Positions 1 through 8,849 of a stretch of DNA of 64,000 nucleotides are shown in pieces (position 1 is the stretch's first letter; each line of letters opens with the position of its first letter). Location: positions 124,001 through 188,000 of the forward strand of contig NZ_WSRO01000001.1 of NCBI RefSeq assembly GCF_009769735.1, written 5' to 3'. The DNA is from Streptomyces sp. BA2. Its GTDB lineage: Bacteria; Actinomycetota; Actinomycetes; Streptomycetales; Streptomycetaceae. The notes under the pieces were generated by a model, which did no database searches, had not been told where the DNA came from, and worked only from the letters and a program-made list of their open reading frames with translations. Both the position numbers and the translations under genes were made by a program.

Positions 1-517
1 CGTCGAGGAGGAGGCCCTTGCGTCGCAGTGCACTCAGCCGGGCGGCGTGTGCGCTGCAGTAGGTCGAGTTGATGCCCTGTCGCTGGCGTCCGCAGGCGAT
101 CACTTCGCAAGGGCCGTAGGCCGGGAGCGGCCGGATGCCGGGCTGGCGGATGAACTCCTCGAGCGAGAGCCGTCGGCGCTGCTGTTGCCCTTCGTGCGTG
201 GTGCACAGTTGCGGGACCGAGCTCCGCCAGATCCGCCGGCATCCAGGGACGTGACAGAGAACGGTGCCGACCTGGAGTCGGTCGGCCCGCGGGTCCTTCG
301 TGGCCGAGCTCGCGTACTCCTCCAAGGGACGGCCGTCGCGCTTCCAGCGCAAGCCGCAGGGCGAGCACAGCCTGGTACTGGCCGTGATGGCTTCGCCGCA
401 TCCCTGAATCCGGCAGGGCCGCCAGCCGAGTTGGGGATGCTGCTGGGGAAAGACGATGGTCCTGGCCGCGGGATCCCAGCAGATGCTCGTCAGGAAGTCC
501 TCGGCAACAGCCGCCAT
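1..517 (-). CDS. Tn554-type recombinase partner protein (TnpB-like), partial
   Basis: A minus-strand frame is open from an ATG at 517 to the left edge of the window, about 172 codons, so the C-terminus is missing. It encodes a Cys-rich protein with paired cysteines (CRIQGC, then LCSPCG about 12 residues later, then CHVPGC and CEVIAC), which suggests several zinc ribbons. This arrangement, directly downstream of a tyrosine recombinase gene and in the same reading frame after its stop, is typical of the second large integrase of actinobacterial Tn554-like transposons, in which Zn-binding N-termini precede the recombinase domain. The catalytic domain would lie outside the window, so the recombinase role is inferred from context. 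GTG at 520 is an alternative start. Confidence 0.6.
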   Translation of the reverse strand, partial: MAAVAEDFLTSICWDPAARTIVFPQQHPQLGWRPCRIQGCGEAITASTRLCSPCGLRWKRDGRPLEEYASSATKDPRADRLQVGTVLCHVPGCRRIWRSSVPQLCTTHEGQQQRRRLSLEEFIRQPGIRPLPAYGPCEVIACGRQRQGINSTYCSAHAARLSALRRKGLLLD

Positions 518-577
518 CACCGGATCGGCACGAGATGTCGATGCGTCGGCGCGCCCGGTAAGGCGCTGCCGCCAGGC

Positions 578-1731
578 TCATCGGTCCTCCTGGCCGTTCT
601 CGCGCGGGCTGGGAACCCGGCCGACCGCGGCCCGCAGCCGCCGGACGTCAGGGCTGAGGTAGGGGCGGGGTGAGCGCGGGTCCTTCTGACCGAGGAGCCG
701 CTGTACTTCGTCGAGCGAGCCCCCGGCGTCGGCGACGTTGCTGCCGAACGCCCACCGGAGCATGTGCGGGGTGAGGTGCCGCTCCAAGCTCGCTCTCCGG
801 GCAAGCCGTTCGACCAGCTAACCCACCGCATCCGGGGTGACCGGCGAGCCCAGCGGCGGGCGGAAGAGGTTCACCAGCAGAAAGTCGCTGCCGTCGTTGC
901 CCAGGAACTCATGACGCTCGTAGACGTACTGGTCGAATGCCTGGACCACGAGGAAGTCGACCGGGAACCAGATCGAAGAACGCCGCTTGGACCACGCGGT
1001 GTTGGTGTTCTGGCGCCGCACGACGTGCAGGTGCGGCCCCTCGACATCGCAGCCCAGAACGCGGGAGTCCACCATCAGATGGGCATCGCAGCGACGCAGG
1101 CCCGCCAGCTGCCCGACGCGCAGCCCCACCCGGGCCAGCAGGAGAACGATCAGCCGGTCGCGTGCCGAACGGCAGGCATGCAGCAGCGCGACAATCTCCT
1201 CGTCACTGGCCCGGTTCACCTCGATCTCGGGCTCCTGCAGCCGGTGCCGGGCGCCGAGCCGATAGCCGACCCCAGCGTCCTCGCCCTGGGCCTCCAGCGG
1301 TAGATCCTGCGTGCTGGCGATCTCGAAGAGCGGCCCGAGGACCCATCCAGGCGCCTCCTTCGCCGCCACCGCATGCGCCAGAAACCGCGTACTCCGGTCA
1401 GCACCCCGTTGATCCGGCGCTCCCGGCGGACCTGGTCCACCCCGGGCCCTGCCACTACGACCTGCGAGGCCCCGCCGGAGCTGTACTTGAGCCAGACGAT
1501 GAACAGCCCCAAGTCGCCCGCCGCTGTCGACCAGTCGCGACCCATGCGCAGGCACCACCGCATGTACAACGCGATGGCCCCGGCGTACGACTTCGTGGTC
1601 AGCTCGGCGCGGCTTCGGCCGAACCTGAGATCCCGCAGGTACCGGTCCGCGACCGGCATCACTTGCAACTGGTCGTCAATGACTGTCCAGTACCGGCTTC
1701 CCGACGGCATGCGGACCAAGAACGCGTCCAT
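578..1731 (-). pseudogene. Tyrosine recombinase/integrase (TnpA-like), broken
   Basis: This reads as a site-specific tyrosine recombinase in two frames. The N-terminal SAM-like core-binding domain starts at 1731 and runs to about 1385, where the frame changes within the segment reading GVLTGVRGF. The catalytic domain continues in the other frame with the Arg-I motif (ARVGLRVGQLAGLRR). It then hits an in-frame TAG at 818-820 and continues unchanged to the HxxR box (LTPHMLRWAF) and the LGQ...Y terminal motif, ending at 578. One frameshift plus one amber codon make it non-functional unless they are sequencing errors. It lies immediately upstream of the zinc-ribbon partner gene, the usual order of a Tn554-like element. 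Confidence 0.75.
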
Positions 1732-2118
1732 CCACTTCCCCTGTCGTGCACCTCACGCGACGGCCCACCACAAGCACCACACCCCCAGAAAACCGTCGTC
1801 CCAGAGACCAACGAAGAGGATCAGACAACGTCACACCACACGAGATCGGACCCCAGAGAATGGCCGAGGAGGCGGTTGAACGGCGCATGCCGTGTCCGTG
1901 GCGTGCCCTCAACTCCGGAGCGGATCGCGTAGCGGGCGTTCCAGTCTGTTGCTCGGTGCGGACGTGCGGGTCGCGGAGTTCTCGCAGGGGATAAAGCCCG
2001 CTGCACGAACCCGGGAGACTTCACCTCGATATGGACAGCAGGCTCGACATCACCAGGAGGCCCGTCGCCGTGATGCGGCGGCGGGCGCTCCTTTTTCGGT
2101 AGTCCGTCGAGCGTTTGC
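1732..2118. other. No gene recognised; contains a terminator-like hairpin
   Basis: No reading frame here looks like a real protein on either strand. The only structure I see is the hairpin and T-tract listed separately near 2055-2096. Confidence 0.5.
2055..2096 (+). terminator. Intrinsic terminator-like hairpin
   Basis: A GC-rich imperfect inverted repeat (GGAG...CGCCG against CGGCG...CTCC, loop TGAT) is followed directly by five T residues at 2092-2096. It is oriented for plus-strand transcription. No intact plus-strand gene lies just upstream, so it may be the surviving 3' end of a deleted gene. Confidence 0.55.
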
Positions 2119-2332
2119 TCAGGCGGGAAGCTCGGTGACGCTGAGGGCGAAGTCCAAGTTTCCCACCCCGTGGTTGGCGAGGCCCACAGTGACCACGCCC
2201 GCTCCTTCCAGCCAGTGCGCCATTTTCAGGCCGCCGACGTCCAGTGGGCGCATCCCGAGGCTCTCGATGAACGCTTCCACGCTTGCCTTGGCCTGCGCAT
2301 CGTCACCAGCGATGAGGAGTGCACGCTGCCCT
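2119..2332 (-). pseudogene. C-terminal fragment of an NADPH/F420-type oxidoreductase
   Basis: The last ~70 residues of this minus-strand frame (IAGDDAQAKASVEAFIESLG, then RPLDVGGLK, then GNLDFAL) match the C-terminal half of the NADP oxidoreductase/coenzyme F420-dependent reductase family. The Rossmann N-terminus with its GxGxxG motif is absent: upstream of about 2332 the frame becomes the complement of a different gene fragment. It is therefore a truncated remnant joined to foreign sequence. Confidence 0.6.
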
Positions 2333-2679
2333 TCGCGGTCGGCCTGGACCTCAACACCGCGTTCCTGGCCGCCGCGGCCCGCCTGGTCGTTGGCCTGTCC
2401 GCCCCGGACCACTTCCACACCCCGACGTTCAACCCGAAGATCCCCGGCTCCTGGCTGGTCGACCTGTCCCACATCGAGCTGGATCCGTGCCGGCCCTCAC
2501 CGTTCACCCCGGACGGCACCCGGCCGACCGGCCCGGCCCGGTACCAGACGCACACCGTCGCCTACGCCCAGGAGCTCGGCTACGACGTGCACCCGATCGA
2601 GGCGTACCTGCGCCGCGAGACCGGCGCGTACCTGGACCCGTGGCACGACCGCCTCAAGACAGCATACATCGACACATAA
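2326..2679 (+). pseudogene. C-terminal fragment of a large Streptomyces linear-replicon-type protein
   Basis: From the CTG at 2326 the plus frame reads as a conserved, well-folded C-terminus (FAVGLDLNTAFLAAAARL, KIPGSWLVDLSH, TVAYAQELGYDVHPIEAYL, YLDPWHDRLK) ending at a TAA. I associate this stretch with large proteins found on Streptomyces chromosome ends and linear plasmids (telomere-associated/replication type), but that family name is from memory and uncertain. The upstream part of the same frame is just the complement of the oxidoreductase fragment, so only the tail survives. Confidence 0.45.
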
Positions 2680-3018
2680 GTTGAAAGAAAACCCCTCCGA
2701 CACCAGCCCCTTTAACGCGCCCGGTTTCAGCGCAGCCGGTGTCACAGGCGACTACGAACGACGGAGCAGCTGTCATGGAGGCGAGGGAAACCGGCGGGTG
2801 ACGCACCTATACCAGCAATAGGAATTTACGACGAAGCGCGTAGGAGTTTGCGACGGGCGAGACGAGAACGCGGTCGCAGTGATCGGGGTCTCAAGCCAAC
2901 CGCATTACCTCTCCCGCTGTTCACGCAGGTTTGGACCGATAGCCGGCCCTGCAACCCGAAGCGCCCTGGAGGCACACCCCACCCGATGCCCCACCCCGGC
3001 CCGGAAGGAAGCACCACC
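2680..3018. other. Leader region of the hemopexin-like gene; no gene recognised
   Basis: The reading frame of the next gene is open upstream of its start, but its Arg-rich translation does not look like protein. A Shine-Dalgarno-like GGAAGGAAG at 3003-3011 precedes the ATG at 3019. Nothing else is recognised. Confidence 0.5.
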
Positions 3019-4623
3019 ATGATGACTACTTACAATGCGGCGTTCTCAGCGCCGGCAGTGCAAACCCCCTTTGACGGCAACGGCCACCGCGCACCGAGCC
3101 TGTACTGCCTCAACACCGCAGCCAACACCTACGACCGCTACGAATGGTCCGGCACCAAACGGCCCTGGTTCGGCGACACACCCGACCCCCAACACCAGGG
3201 AAAACTCGTAGGGACCTCGTCAGCAGACCCCGGCCTGTTCGGCCACTGGGCCATCCCCTGGAACACCGTCGACGGCACCCTCTGCGTAGACACCAAACAC
3301 ATCTACCTGTTCAACGGCACCACCTGCATCTACTACACCCTCGAAGCAACAGGCTCCTACACCGACCACACACCCAAAACCGACGCCGTCACCGACCCCA
3401 TACCCATCTCCTCAGTATTCGGGTCCACCTACAACAAATCCATGGTCTTCCCCCTCCCCAAAGTCGACGCCGCCTTCCTCACCGCCAACAAGAAGATCTG
3501 GTTCTTCGGCAACAACCAGTGCTACCTCATCGACTTCACTACCCACACCCCCGAGCCCGACTTCCAAGACAGCAACGGAAAACCCACAGCCCTCAACATC
3601 AACGCCACAACCAACGCACAAGGAAACCGCTGGACCGGCTGGGCCGGCCTCCCCGCCGACTTCACCAACGGCCTCACCTGGGCCGCCCCCACCCTCGACG
3701 GAACATCCGGCAACGTCCAAGACAAAGCAACCCTGGGCACCCGTGACAGAACCGACACCGGAACCATCTGGTGCACCGCTACCCCCAGCACCGGCAGTGG
3801 CACGGGCAGCGGCGGGGCCCTCTGCACCGACCCCGGCGCCCCCAGATTCACCATCCCCGACAACGCCACGCAGATCATGCTCGAACTCTGGGGACCCGGC
3901 GGAGGAGGTGCCAACGGCGGCGGCAATGGCGGCAATGCTGGCAAGGGTGGCAACGGCGGCAACGGCGGAGCCGGCGCCTACATCAAGGCGACCATCCCCG
4001 CGTCACCAGGCCCCAGCGGCGTCCACATCGGCGCCCCAGGCGACTGCACCTACTACTACCCCTCCCACGGCAGCGCCTCCAACCTCATCGCTGGGGGCGG
4101 GGGCGGCGGCGGCGGGGGCGGCGCAGGCTTGGCCGCCGGCGCCGGCGGGGGCGGCGGGGGCGGCGCCGGAACCGACGGCACTATAGGGCGTGGTTACGGT
4201 CCCGGATCCAGCGGCTGGGGCGGCGACACCACCACCCACAGCAGCGGCGCCGGGGGAGATGGCCGCCATGGCGGCCAGGGGGGCGCCGGCGGTGCCGCCG
4301 GGCAAGCTGGCGGCGCCGGCGGCGGCTGGTCCGGTGGCGGTGGCGGTGGCGGTGGCGGCTCCGGCTTCGGCGGCTTCGGGGGTGGTGGTGGCGGCGGCTA
4401 CAGTGGCACCAGCTGCGGCGGCGGCGGTGGCGGCGGCGCCCAAGGACCGAGCCAGTATCCCGACGGAGCCGTCTTCAAACCCTGCGCCGACGGAGACCCC
4501 CGCACCCCTTACGCAGAACTTGACGGCAGCGCAGGATTCGGCGGTGTCGGTGGCGCTGGCGGCGTCGTCGGCGGCGCCGGTACACCGGGAGGCAACGGCG
4601 CTGCTCGCATCAGCTGGTCGTAG
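3019..4623 (+). CDS. Hemopexin-like repeat protein with glycine-rich C-terminal domain
   Basis: 534 residues. Start chosen at the first of two ATGs behind GGAAGGAAG. The N-terminal ~230 residues contain hemopexin-like blades: SLYCLNTAANTYDRY (about 30-45), GTLCVDTKHIYLFNG (84-100), VDAAFLTANKKIWFFGNNQC (149-168) and a weaker one near 205-228. A short beta segment (FTIPDNATQIMLELWGPG, about 277-294) then leads into an extreme poly-Gly domain (about 295-500) closing with GDPRTPY and PGGNGAARISW. The Gly domain resembles the beta-sandwich plus Gly-rich modules of phage and bacterial surface proteins. There is no signal peptide at this start, so export is unclear. It probably acts by binding a ligand or surface; no catalytic site is seen. 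A decayed copy of the C-terminus follows at once. Confidence 0.75.
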   Translation: MMTTYNAAFSAPAVQTPFDGNGHRAPSLYCLNTAANTYDRYEWSGTKRPWFGDTPDPQHQGKLVGTSSADPGLFGHWAIPWNTVDGTLCVDTKHIYLFNGTTCIYYTLEATGSYTDHTPKTDAVTDPIPISSVFGSTYNKSMVFPLPKVDAAFLTANKKIWFFGNNQCYLIDFTTHTPEPDFQDSNGKPTALNINATTNAQGNRWTGWAGLPADFTNGLTWAAPTLDGTSGNVQDKATLGTRDRTDTGTIWCTATPSTGSGTGSGGALCTDPGAPRFTIPDNATQIMLELWGPGGGGANGGGNGGNAGKGGNGGNGGAGAYIKATIPASPGPSGVHIGAPGDCTYYYPSHGSASNLIAGGGGGGGGGGAGLAAGAGGGGGGGAGTDGTIGRGYGPGSSGWGGDTTTHSSGAGGDGRHGGQGGAGGAAGQAGGAGGGWSGGGGGGGGGSGFGGFGGGGGGGYSGTSCGGGGGGGAQGPSQYPDGAVFKPCADGDPRTPYAELDGSAGFGGVGGAGGVVGGAGTPGGNGAARISWS

Positions 4624-4789
4624 CACCCACAGACGAGCCCGCCGCAGCAAGGATCTTCAGAGGGGCCGCTGATCGGGTGATGTCTGGTGGCCCGTATGTA
4701 GGGTCGGGACTGGAAACGGAGCGTGAGCCACCGCACCAGTCCCCGTCCCTACTCACCACTCTTGGCCGGGACGGGTGTTGGGCTGACGC

Positions 4790-5174
4790 TGACGGTACCA
4801 GCGTGGGTACCGGCGGCGACACGACCACCCACAACAGCGGCGCCAGCAACAGTGGGGGCGGCGCCGGCGGCTCCGGCGACAACCCTGGGCAAGCCGGCGG
4901 CATGGGCTCCGCTGGCGACGCCGGAGGCGGTGGAGGCGGTGGAGGCGGCAAAGACTTCGGAGGCGGCGGCTCCGGCGGCTGCAGCGGCGACTCCAGTGGC
5001 AGTGGCGGAGGAGGCGGCGCCCAGGGACCAACTTCATCCTGCTGGCGCCCTCTTCAAACCCCGCGTCGACGGCGACCCCCGCACCCCTTACACGAGCTTT
5101 ACGACAGCACCATCGGATTCGGCGGCACCCCGAACAACCCCGGAGGCAACGGCGCCGCCCGCATCACCTGGTAA
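4790..5174 (+). pseudogene. Decayed second copy of the glycine-rich C-terminal domain
   Basis: This stretch repeats the end of the preceding gene. GGDTTTHNSG and the poly-Gly block are in one frame, ALFKPRVDGDPRTPY is in another, and the closing IGFGGTPNNPGGNGAARITW returns to the first. Two compensating frameshifts (near 5035 and 5097) therefore separate the blocks. No start codon or ribosome site is convincing and the hemopexin part is missing. It looks like a partial tandem duplication that has lost function, or the remains of recombination between glycine-rich paralogues. Confidence 0.65.
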
Positions 5175-5953
5175 CCCCGCTAAGGACCAGTGGTGTCCCG
5201 GCCTACCAACCCACAGGCCGGCCCGGGAGACCACCTCCTCCCCGAACCAATCGGCAGGCAGGCACGGCCAGGCTGAGCAGCCCCTTCCGGCAGCACGGCA
5301 GGCTGCCGACACCAGGCCATGCATGGGGTCTTGAGGCGTCGTCGCTGGCCGCAAGCCAGGGCAGCGGGGACGCGCAGGAAGCGGTACCGCAGGACCCTGA
5401 CGGCGGCCTGGCCCATGCCGCCGTCAACTCCAAGGAGTTGAAGCAATTGCGCAGTTCACAGGCGACCCGGAAGTGGCAAGCCAGGCCCGGTTGACGGATG
5501 CAGCCACACCTCCACCCGCCGACGGCACGAGTCCGCCAGCTCCCGGCGTCCCACCTCGCCGCAAACCCCCGAGCCTGGGCCTGCCATCTGGTCCCACACG
5601 TCCCCGCACAAGCTAAAGCCACATCGTGCGTTCCCACAGCACCCCGGCGACCCTGCCCCTTCATCCCAGGAATCAACAGAGGGCCGCGTTCGCTCGCCCT
5701 CCCGCCAGCAATTTCCCCATGCGGCTCCGAGGGGTCGCCCTCCAGGCCCAGGCGTTCGCTGCCCTGCGCTCACCCGCCCGTTGCTACTCCGACAAACAAC
5801 GCCCGCGACATCGGCTCCACCCCCGCCCCGCGCCAGCCCGGCAACCGGCTCGTCGGAATCCTCCCTGGCGGGCCGCTTGCGTGGACCTTGCGCTGGGCGT
5901 GACCGCGGACAGCGGGAACCTCCCTGGTACGCGTGCCCCTGACGGCCGGCGCG
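5175..5953. other. No gene recognised
   Basis: Several open frames exist on both strands but all have the Arg/Pro/Ala-rich composition of high-GC shadows, and none shows a motif or a ribosome site. Probably remnant or intergenic DNA. Confidence 0.5.
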
Positions 5954-6184
5954 TCACCGAAGTGCACATGGGCCCTTCGAACGCAGCGCGTCCGGACCGC
6001 ACTCCCACCAAAGCGCGTACCAGGCATAAGCCGACTTCCGCGATACCCGAAGCCACCGGGCCACCACCGGCGGCTCCATCCCGCTCTCGAACATCTCCGC
6101 GGCCTCGAATCGAACCCGTTCCCGGTACGCCCGCTGCTCCGCAGTCAGACCGCCGCCATCGGGATACCTCTTAACTACCGGCAT
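5954..6184 (-). pseudogene. IS630-type transposase, N-terminal HTH fragment
   Basis: 76 codons starting at the ATG at 6184 give the characteristic winged-helix N-terminus of IS630-family transposases: MPVVKRYPDGG, LTAEQRAYRERVRFEAAEMF, VVARWLRVSRKSAYAWYALW and a closing LRSKGP. Directly after LRSKGP the frame ends, and none of the DDE catalytic core is found downstream. It is a truncated insertion-sequence remnant. Confidence 0.7.
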
Positions 6185-6544
6185 ATGCTGGCCAGCTGAT
6201 CCACCGTCACTCGAAACGAAGGTCTCAGCCCCCATCTCAGCACTCACAGGAGTCATCGGTCACACAGACGGTGCGACGCATTGGCCCTTGTGAGATCTTA
6301 CGCGATTTCTCACGCAACCACGCGTACCTGACACTTCTGCAGTTGACAACTCGCCTTCGCGGAAATAGTCGGCGCCCTAATACCTTGGCAAGAACTAACG
6401 GATCATTCACGTCAACGCCATTCCCCAATCGCTCGCATCATCGCCGATAGATCGACAACTTCACTCGTTAGGCTGACCTTGGTCCGCGCCCGGTGAACTG
6501 GGGTCGCTAATCGAGCCGTTGCTGCCTGAGTCGGAGGGCTGAAG
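6185..6544. other. No gene recognised
   Basis: This AT-richer stretch (especially 6280-6420) has no convincing frame. It lies between two transposase remnants and probably holds old IS ends. Confidence 0.45.
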
Positions 6545-7015
6545 TTGGTGGAGAGACGACGCATTGATACCGGTGACGACGCTACCGGATTCGACGAGCT
6601 CACCAGGCTGCTGACCGAGCACGGGGGCACGCCGGACACCCCCTTCCAGTGGCGATCGAAACGGCCCGCGGGCTATTGGTGGCCTGCCTGCTGGCCTCAG
6701 GGCGCCAGGTGTTCGCGATCAACCCGCTGGCGGTGGCTGGCTATCACGACAGGCACTCGGTCGCACGCAAGAAATCCAACGTCATCGACGCGACGGCCCT
6801 GGCGAACATTCTGGCCGCCTATCGGGCGCTGTCCGCCGACACCAAGTCAGCCCAGGCAATAGCCGTGCTGGCCAGCAGGATGCGGTCCGAGACCGGACAC
6901 CAGGCCCACAACAAGCTCCGCTCTCAGCTCGCGAGTCCTACCCGTCGGTCCTCGTCCCCTGCGCAGACAACCTTGATAATCTCACCGCCCTAATGGGAGG
7001 GGATTCCCGTCTGAC
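6545..7015 (+). pseudogene. IS110-family transposase, broken
   Basis: The order of motifs matches IS110 transposases (DEDD/RuvC-like). RRIDTGDDATGFDELTRLL is in one frame. After a shift near 6645, AIETARGLLVACLLASGRQV, FAINPLAVAGYHDRHSVARK and ALANILAAYRALSADT follow in the next, ending with QAHNKLRSQL. A further shift near 6935 leads to a few residues reading SYPSVLVPCADNLDNLTA. The N-terminal catalytic strand and the C-terminal transposase_20 domain are missing. Confidence 0.75.
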
Positions 7016-7039
7016 TGCCGGTGGTAACCGGTTCCCACC

Positions 7040-7440
7040 GCCAAGGGAAAGATCGAATGCTTTCACTGCACCCTGCGCGAGGAGTTCCTCCATCACGTGG
7101 CGCCGTTCGAGACGCTGGCCTCGCCCGAGTAAGCGTCGAGGGCTGGGTACACTCCTACAACCATCAACGTCGCACCAGGCCCTGCGCACGGCCACTCCGT
7201 CCGTCTCTTCCCACCCGTGCCGCCGTCGGCCGCGGTGACGAGCATCCTGAACAGGTAGTTGCCGAACCGGAGTTGGTTATCGACGTCGTCGAGCCTGCGG
7301 CCCTGCCGTCGCAGGGGGCCGCGGTCGAGTTCGAAGTGCGGGTGCCTCCCATCGGCGCGATCATCCTGGTGACCAGCCAGACAGCGAGTCGGCATCCACC
7401 AGGCCTTGGCCGGCAGGACGCTGGACCGCCTCGAACATCC
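7040..7440 (+). pseudogene. IS481/IS3-type integrase-core fragment, broken
   Basis: The end of a DDE integrase core is readable with several frame changes. KGKIECFHCTLREEFLHHV and APFETLA carry the conserved glutamate helix, then WVHSYNHQR, then HQALRTATPSV in a third frame. About 100 bases later VEFEVRVPPIGAIILVTSQT matches the C-terminal beta domain seen in IS481-like transposases. The whole is at least three-times frameshifted and lacks the N-terminus. Confidence 0.65.
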
Positions 7441-7504
7441 TGCGAAACCCCCGGAACAGAGGCCCGTGCGGTGTCTCCATGACCTTGTACGTCGCTGTCG
7501 TGAC

Positions 7505-8245
7505 TCATGACCCTCCCATCCCGCGTCGAAGGCACCAACGAACAGGAGGGGAATCAATGCGGATGAGCCGCCAGGTGGGCAACATGCGGTACCGGTACAT
7601 CTGCACGTCGCTGACGTCGGCGAGCTCCCGCAGCCTGGCTTCCGTCAGACGGACTCCGCCGGACAGCGACTCGGACTCCCCGATCTCGGCCGCCCGCCGC
7701 GTGACAGCGTCGCTGTCCGGATCGAGCAGAGCGACCCGAATTCGAAGGCCCTTGCCGCCTTGCTCACGCACGAGGCAACTACGGAGAAGGCGTCGTTCAG
7801 CCCGATCAAGCCGAGCCCGCGCGCAGCCAGCACATCTACCTCTTGTGCCTCACGGGCCTGTTGCTGGATCTCTTCGCCTGCCGAGTTCTGCGTTGCGTAC
7901 ACGCGTACCACCTCGGGGAACGCTGCGAGGTCGAAAGCAGCGCCGCCAGCCCGCTGCTCCCGCTGCGAGGCCGAGTAGATGGCGGGCGTCGTCAGGCATA
8001 TGAAGACCATCGACGATGCGCTCGTACACATCGAGGCGGGTTACCTCACGACGCCGGTTGATGATCTCGTTTACGCGGGCCTGAGTCATGCCTGCCGCAG
8101 CGGCGATCCTGGACTGGCTCGCGCCCGTGTACTGCTGCACGTGCCGAAACACAGCGCCCATGTCCCGGGCCCGCAGGGCCTGCCTGACCTCGGCTCGCGC
8201 CCATGCCCAATCGGGCAGCTCGATTGGTTCCAGTGTGGTCGACAC
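7505..8245 (-). pseudogene. XRE-family transcriptional regulator, broken
   Basis: A GTG at 8245 starts a clear regulator: LPDWAWARAEVRQALRARDM, then an HTH (SQSRIAAAAGMTQARVNEII) and RREVTRLDVYERIVDGLHMP. The frame shifts near 7965, after which GAAFDLAAFPEVVRVYATQ and QAREAQEVDVLAARGLGLIG continue in a second frame. It shifts again near 7770, where GLRIRVALLDPDSDAVTRRA and ARLRELADVSDVQMYRYRML appear in a third. This is the Streptomyces type with an N-terminal HTH and a C-terminal effector-like domain. The two frameshifts should inactivate it, and the last ~20 codons also look diverged. Confidence 0.75.
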
Positions 8246-8468
8246 GGTGGCCCCCGGTATCGCTGACGGGATGGGAAAACCATCCCACCGTGAGATTACC
8301 GGCAGGGGGTCGAAGCGACGCCGGTCCCACAAGATCATGGCGAGATCAAGAAGCCCCGGTGACCACACGAACGGCCCGAGGCACGGCCACCTGATCCAGG
8401 CAGGCGTCATGGCTGAAAGTACGGCCCCGGACGATGCCACTGCAGTGGGCACCAGAAGCTCCGGCGGC

Positions 8469-8630
8469 ATGACGCTGCGGGTCTACACGGTCGACCGGGA
8501 GGGCACGATCGCACGATCACGTCCGACTCGGGGACGCGTCGCGTGGATTCCATGGGCGTGGTGCTACCAACACGGAACGCGTTCCCTCCGTGCATGTGCC
8601 AGCACTGCGTCCGGAAGCGGGCCCAACTAT
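8469..8630 (+). pseudogene. Small Streptomyces Cys-motif protein, frameshifted
   Basis: The ATG at 8469 begins MTLRVYTVDREGTI. The natural continuation (TSDSGTRRVDSMGVVLP, then NAFPPCMCQHC) lies in another frame. An 8-base duplication around 8505-8520 (the hexamer ACGATC occurs twice, separated by GC) accounts for the shift: removing one unit restores a single ~51-codon frame ending at the TGA at 8628-8630. The protein ends with two CxC/HC-type cysteines, suggesting metal binding. Its stop overlaps the next start (ATGA), so the pair was co-translated. Function unknown. Confidence 0.55.
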
Positions 8631-8849
8631 GACCGCCGCGAACGAGATATTGCCGGACCCTGCAACGCTGGACGGCTACCAGGTGAACGGCTGGGCGTGC
8701 GCTCTGTGCGGCGCCCGCCTGTACGAAGACCGCTCCCTCGGCACATTCACGTTCGTGCGCGGTGGACATCTGTACTCCTCAAACTGTGGGCCTGCGCTCC
8801 GTCGTGCCCGTCCAGGGCGTACCGCTCCGGCATGCAGTCCTCCTGCTGA
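8629..8849 (+). pseudogene. Small zinc-ribbon-like protein, frameshifted
   Basis: Starting at the ATG at 8629, overlapping the previous stop, the frame reads ILPDPATLDGYQVNGWACAL, then CGARLYEDRSLGTFTFVRG. The expected closing segment LWACAPSCPSRAY is found in another frame after a shift near 8785. The two Cys pairs (ACALCG and WACAPSC) would form a zinc ribbon. Small proteins of this type occur as tandem pairs in Streptomyces, often near XRE regulators like the broken one next door. No function is known to me. Confidence 0.55.

Noticed and set aside
47..673. Plus-strand 208-residue open frame at the left edge
   Set aside because: It is the complement of the zinc-ribbon recombinase partner and the integrase 3' end; composition is Arg/Ala/Gly-rich with no motif.
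1892..2821. Plus-strand 309-residue frame across the chimeric joint
   Set aside because: Composition is Arg/Ser/Thr shadow; the protein-like fragments lie in other frames.
4003..4650. Long minus-strand frames across the poly-Gly coding region (also 18319-18913)
   Set aside because: They are Ala-, Pro- or Arg-rich shadows of GGN repeats on the other strand.
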